NCBI GenBank assembly: GCA_026388755.1 | Contig: JAPLJE010000387.1 | Coordinates: 1 to 6,944, forward strand | Length of the DNA: 6,944 nucleotides | Reading direction: 5' to 3' | Source of the DNA: Deltaproteobacteria bacterium | Lineage (GTDB): Bacteria > Desulfobacterota > Desulfobacteria > Desulfobacterales > Desulfatirhabdiaceae | Shown: in pieces, positions 5,001-6,944 of the stretch | How positions within the stretch are numbered: the first letter of the stretch is position 1 | Layout: the number at the start of each line of letters is the position of its first letter | Program-made: the position numbers and the translations under genes | The notes under the pieces: model-generated | The model's database searches: none | Told to the model about the DNA's origin: nothing | What the model saw: the letters and a program-made list of their open reading frames with translations, nothing else

Positions 5001-6239
5001 ATGGATTCTGCGTTAATACCCAACGGAGTCAGGCGCTGTTCTCTTGACAAGTTTCTGGTTGCGATGGCTGTGGTCGGTGCCGTTCTGTTATGGGGCGTAT
5101 ATGCCATGCTGCTGTGCTGGTTCAAGGGCCTCAATCAGACCAACATGAACGACAACTACGGATTTGCCCTGTGGATATGGGCGGATCTGGCGGTGATCGC
5201 TTTGGGCGGCGGCGCATTTTTTACCGGCTTTCTCAAATACATTATCGGAAAAGACGAGCTAAAGAATATCATCAACTATGCGGTCTTGATCGGCTTTATC
5301 TGTTACAGCTCAGCCCTTCTGATTCTGGCCATCGATATCGGGCAGCCGCTCCGTGGCTGGTTTATTTTCTGGCATGCCAATGTGCATTCCATGCTGACCG
5401 AAGTGGCATTCTGTCTGTCCTGTTATTTCATGGTTCTGACCATTGAATACATTCCGCTGATTCTCGAAAACCGGCAGATCGATAAAGTGCCGTTCTTTCA
5501 TCACCTCACCCATAACATGCACGGTACGATGGCGGTGTTTGCCGCAACCGGCGCATTTCTGTCTTTTTTCCACCAGGGGTCTCTGGGAGGGGTGGCAGGT
5601 GTTCTGTTCGGCCGGCCCTTTGCTTACCGGGAAGGCCTGTTTATCTGGCCCTGGACATTTTTTTTATTCACGTGGTCGGCGGCAGCGTATGGCCCCTGCT
5701 TTACCCTGATGATCACCCGGATTACCGAGGCTGTTGCCGGCAAAAAGCTGGTCAAGGACAACGTGGTTGAACTTCTGGCCAAAATATCGGGCTGGATGAT
5801 GACCACCTACATCATCGCAAAAATCATCGATACCTTTTACTGGGCCAATGTCACTGCGCCTTCAAAGGGTTTTAACCTGATGGATTTTTACAGCAACAAC
5901 GGTTTTTACGGAATCTGGATTCTGGTTCTGGAAATCGTTCTTGGCGGTGTCGTACCTGCGGCGATTCTGATCACGGACAAAGGCCGAAAATGTCCGGTTG
6001 CCAGAACCACCGCCTTTGTTTTAGGCGTGATCGGAGTCAGCGTCAACCGCTGGGTGATGGTCCTTCAGGTCATGGCCGTTCCCATCATGACGTTTGACTC
6101 ATGGGCACTCTACTTTCCGAGCTGGCAGGAAGTCGCCACCACGATTCTTCCGGTTGCCTACGGCGTCATTTTGATCATGATTTCTTACCGGTATCTGCCG
6201 ATTTTCCCACAAGAGGCGGAACTGAATCCGGCTGATTAG
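5001..6239 (+). CDS. qrcD: Qrc complex integral membrane subunit QrcD (NrfD/PsrC family)
   Basis: With the 5001 start this is a 412-residue protein with about ten membrane spans (roughly 17-38, 53-77, 86-110, 128-150, 170-190, 210-235, 259-280, 302-324, 333-358 and 376-398). It belongs to the NrfD/PsrC family, which also includes ActC/ActF of alternative complex III, and would hold the menaquinone reduction site. Polar residues in or near spans that could take part in quinone or proton handling include D112, H125, H129, E134, H171, H174, H191 in the SFFHQGSLGG motif, and D277. The SFFHQ motif is characteristic of the HybB/NrfD-like branch. Work on the D. vulgaris complex indicates electrogenic menaquinone reduction, with electrons and protons taken from opposite sides of the membrane. 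It is the last of the four canonical qrc genes. A longer form starting at 4950 (429 residues) is possible but less likely. Confidence 0.92.
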   Translation: MDSALIPNGVRRCSLDKFLVAMAVVGAVLLWGVYAMLLCWFKGLNQTNMNDNYGFALWIWADLAVIALGGGAFFTGFLKYIIGKDELKNIINYAVLIGFICYSSALLILAIDIGQPLRGWFIFWHANVHSMLTEVAFCLSCYFMVLTIEYIPLILENRQIDKVPFFHHLTHNMHGTMAVFAATGAFLSFFHQGSLGGVAGVLFGRPFAYREGLFIWPWTFFLFTWSAAAYGPCFTLMITRITEAVAGKKLVKDNVVELLAKISGWMMTTYIIAKIIDTFYWANVTAPSKGFNLMDFYSNNGFYGIWILVLEIVLGGVVPAAILITDKGRKCPVARTTAFVLGVIGVSVNRWVMVLQVMAVPIMTFDSWALYFPSWQEVATTILPVAYGVILIMISYRYLPIFPQEAELNPAD

Positions 6240-6243
6240 CCAC

Positions 6244-6249
6244 GGGAGG
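6244..6249 (+). promoter_or_regulatory. Ribosome binding site of the 58-residue gene
   Basis: GGGAGG at 6244-6249 is the best Shine-Dalgarno match in the window, six bases before the ATG at 6256 and five bases after the qrcD stop. It is the main evidence that the short frame that follows is translated. Confidence 0.75.
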
Positions 6250-6255
6250 TAAACG

Positions 6256-6432
6256 ATGTTTCCTTTTAATTTTGAATGGATATGGGATATGTCTCACATG
6301 GTGTTCATGGGCGGGCTCTGGTATGCCCTGGCCATTTTGGGCATCGGCATGACGTACTGCATCATCAAGGCCGCCATCGATTCTCATGACATGGAAAAGC
6401 GCTTTTGTTTTAAAAACCCGCATTGTATATGA
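6256..6432 (+). CDS. Small single-span membrane protein, candidate accessory Qrc subunit
   Basis: I do not recognise this 58-residue protein. It has an aromatic N terminus (MFPFNFEWIWDMSH), one hydrophobic span at about 15-39 (with GGLWYALAILGIG), and a polar C-terminal tail with four acidic residues (D42, D45, E47), basic residues and two cysteines (C51, C57) beside C35 in the span. Support for translation is the GGGAGG site at ideal spacing, a position 16 bases after the qrcD stop and 12 bases before murA, and a hydrophobic profile that is unlikely by chance. Small single-span proteins are common extra subunits of respiratory membrane complexes (CydX and CcoQ types), so a role in Qrc assembly or stability is a reasonable guess from position. 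An independent function is equally possible. There is no similarity I can name to a known family. Confidence 0.72.
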   Translation: MFPFNFEWIWDMSHMVFMGGLWYALAILGIGMTYCIIKAAIDSHDMEKRFCFKNPHCI

Positions 6433-6444
6433 GCAGAGGATAAA

Positions 6445-6944
6445 ATGGATAAAATCATTGTCGACGGCGGCCGCAGGCTTACCGGGAATGTTGTCATCAG
6501 CGGTGCCAAAAATGCGGCTTTGCCCATCCTGGTATCCTCGCTGCTGACAGACGGCAGAAATACCTATACCAATGTTCCGAATCTGAAGGACATTCAAAGC
6601 ACCTGCGTTCTCCTGCAGAATCATGGCGCGAGGGTGGAAGTCTCTGAGAATTGTGTCTCCATTGATGCCGGGAATCTGAGCAACTCCGAAGCTCCTTACG
6701 ATCTGGTGCGGAAAATGCGGGCCTCGATTCTGGTGCTGGGCCCTCTGATTGCGCGGTTGAAAAAAGCCCGCGTATCCCTTCCCGGCGGATGCGCCATCGG
6801 TGCCAGGCCCATCAACCTTCACCTGAAGGCCCTTGCAAGTCTTGGCGCAAAAATAGAGCTGAAGCATGGGTATGTCGAGGCCGAAGCAGAGAGGCTGATC
6901 GGCGCGGACATTTATTTTGATATCGTGACGGTTACCGGCACGGA
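6445..6944 (+). CDS. murA: UDP-N-acetylglucosamine 1-carboxyvinyltransferase MurA, 5' part (cut by window end)
   Basis: These first 166 codons encode MurA, the cytoplasmic enzyme that transfers enolpyruvyl from phosphoenolpyruvate to UDP-GlcNAc, the first committed step of peptidoglycan synthesis. Landmarks match the E. coli enzyme with a shift of at most one residue: K22-N23 in the [11 protein letters not shown] motif, R92 in [10 protein letters not shown], the active-site C116 in [10 protein letters not shown], and R121. Cysteine at 116 means the fosfomycin-reactive form, not the Asp variant. Full length in this family is about 420 residues, so roughly 250 lie beyond the window. The ATG at 6445 follows AGAGGA (6435-6440). 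The 12-base gap after the small gene and the lack of a terminator suggest readthrough from the qrc operon, though an internal promoter cannot be excluded. Confidence 0.97.
   Translation, partial: MDKIIVDGGRRLTGNVVISGAKNAALPILVSSLLTDGRNTYTNVPNLKDIQSTCVLLQNHGARVEVSENCVSIDAGNLSNSEAPYDLVRKMRASILVLGPLIARLKKARVSLPGGCAIGARPINLHLKALASLGAKIELKHGYVEAEAERLIGADIYFDIVTVTGT

Noticed and set aside
6175..6867. A 230-codon open frame on the - strand over the small gene and murA
   Set aside because: It lies opposite a clear MurA with active-site motifs, has no recognisable domain, and is a shadow of coding bias.

Overview
The window looks like part of the chromosome of a sulfate-reducing deltaproteobacterium (Desulfobacterota, perhaps Desulfobacterales). 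This is inferred from gene content. It carries one complete set of genes for a Qrc complex (periplasmic cytochrome c3:menaquinone oxidoreductase), a membrane complex known from sulfate reducers such as Desulfovibrio vulgaris. All genes lie on the + strand and are tightly packed, and there is no sign of an insertion sequence, phage, CRISPR array, tRNA or rRNA.

Layout: (1) 65-910, a CcsB/CcsA-type haem-handling protein of system II cytochrome c maturation. (2) 911-1067, a 157-base AT-rich gap with a sigma70-like promoter and small inverted repeats. (3) 1068-6239, qrcA (membrane-anchored multihaem cytochrome c), qrcB (molybdopterin-oxidoreductase-like subunit with a Tat signal), qrcC (four-cluster ferredoxin-like subunit) and qrcD (NrfD-type membrane subunit). 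(4) 6256-6432, a 58-residue single-span membrane protein with a good ribosome binding site. (5) 6445 to the end, the first 166 codons of murA (UDP-GlcNAc enolpyruvyl transferase), cut by the window edge.

The genes fit together as one pathway. CcsB helps attach haem to periplasmic cytochromes such as QrcA. QrcA would receive electrons from the periplasmic cytochrome c3 pool fed by hydrogenases and formate dehydrogenases. QrcB and QrcC would relay them to QrcD, where menaquinone is reduced. Menaquinol then feeds the sulfate reduction pathway. The small membrane protein is a candidate accessory subunit. murA belongs to peptidoglycan synthesis and may simply be read through from the same transcript.

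The most striking anomaly is in qrcB. A 49-base segment (2868-2916) is followed directly by a second copy (2917-2965) differing at only two positions. Because 49 is not a multiple of three, the reading frame breaks. Removing one copy restores a 745-residue protein with the N-terminal and C-terminal halves in frame. The two differences are one synonymous and one conservative in the QrcB frame, which suggests two merged alleles (an assembly error) at least as much as a real mutation. No wholly new system is evident. The points most worth checking are the duplication, the 58-residue protein, a lone cysteine in QrcA at a possible sixth haem site, and two intercistronic hairpins.
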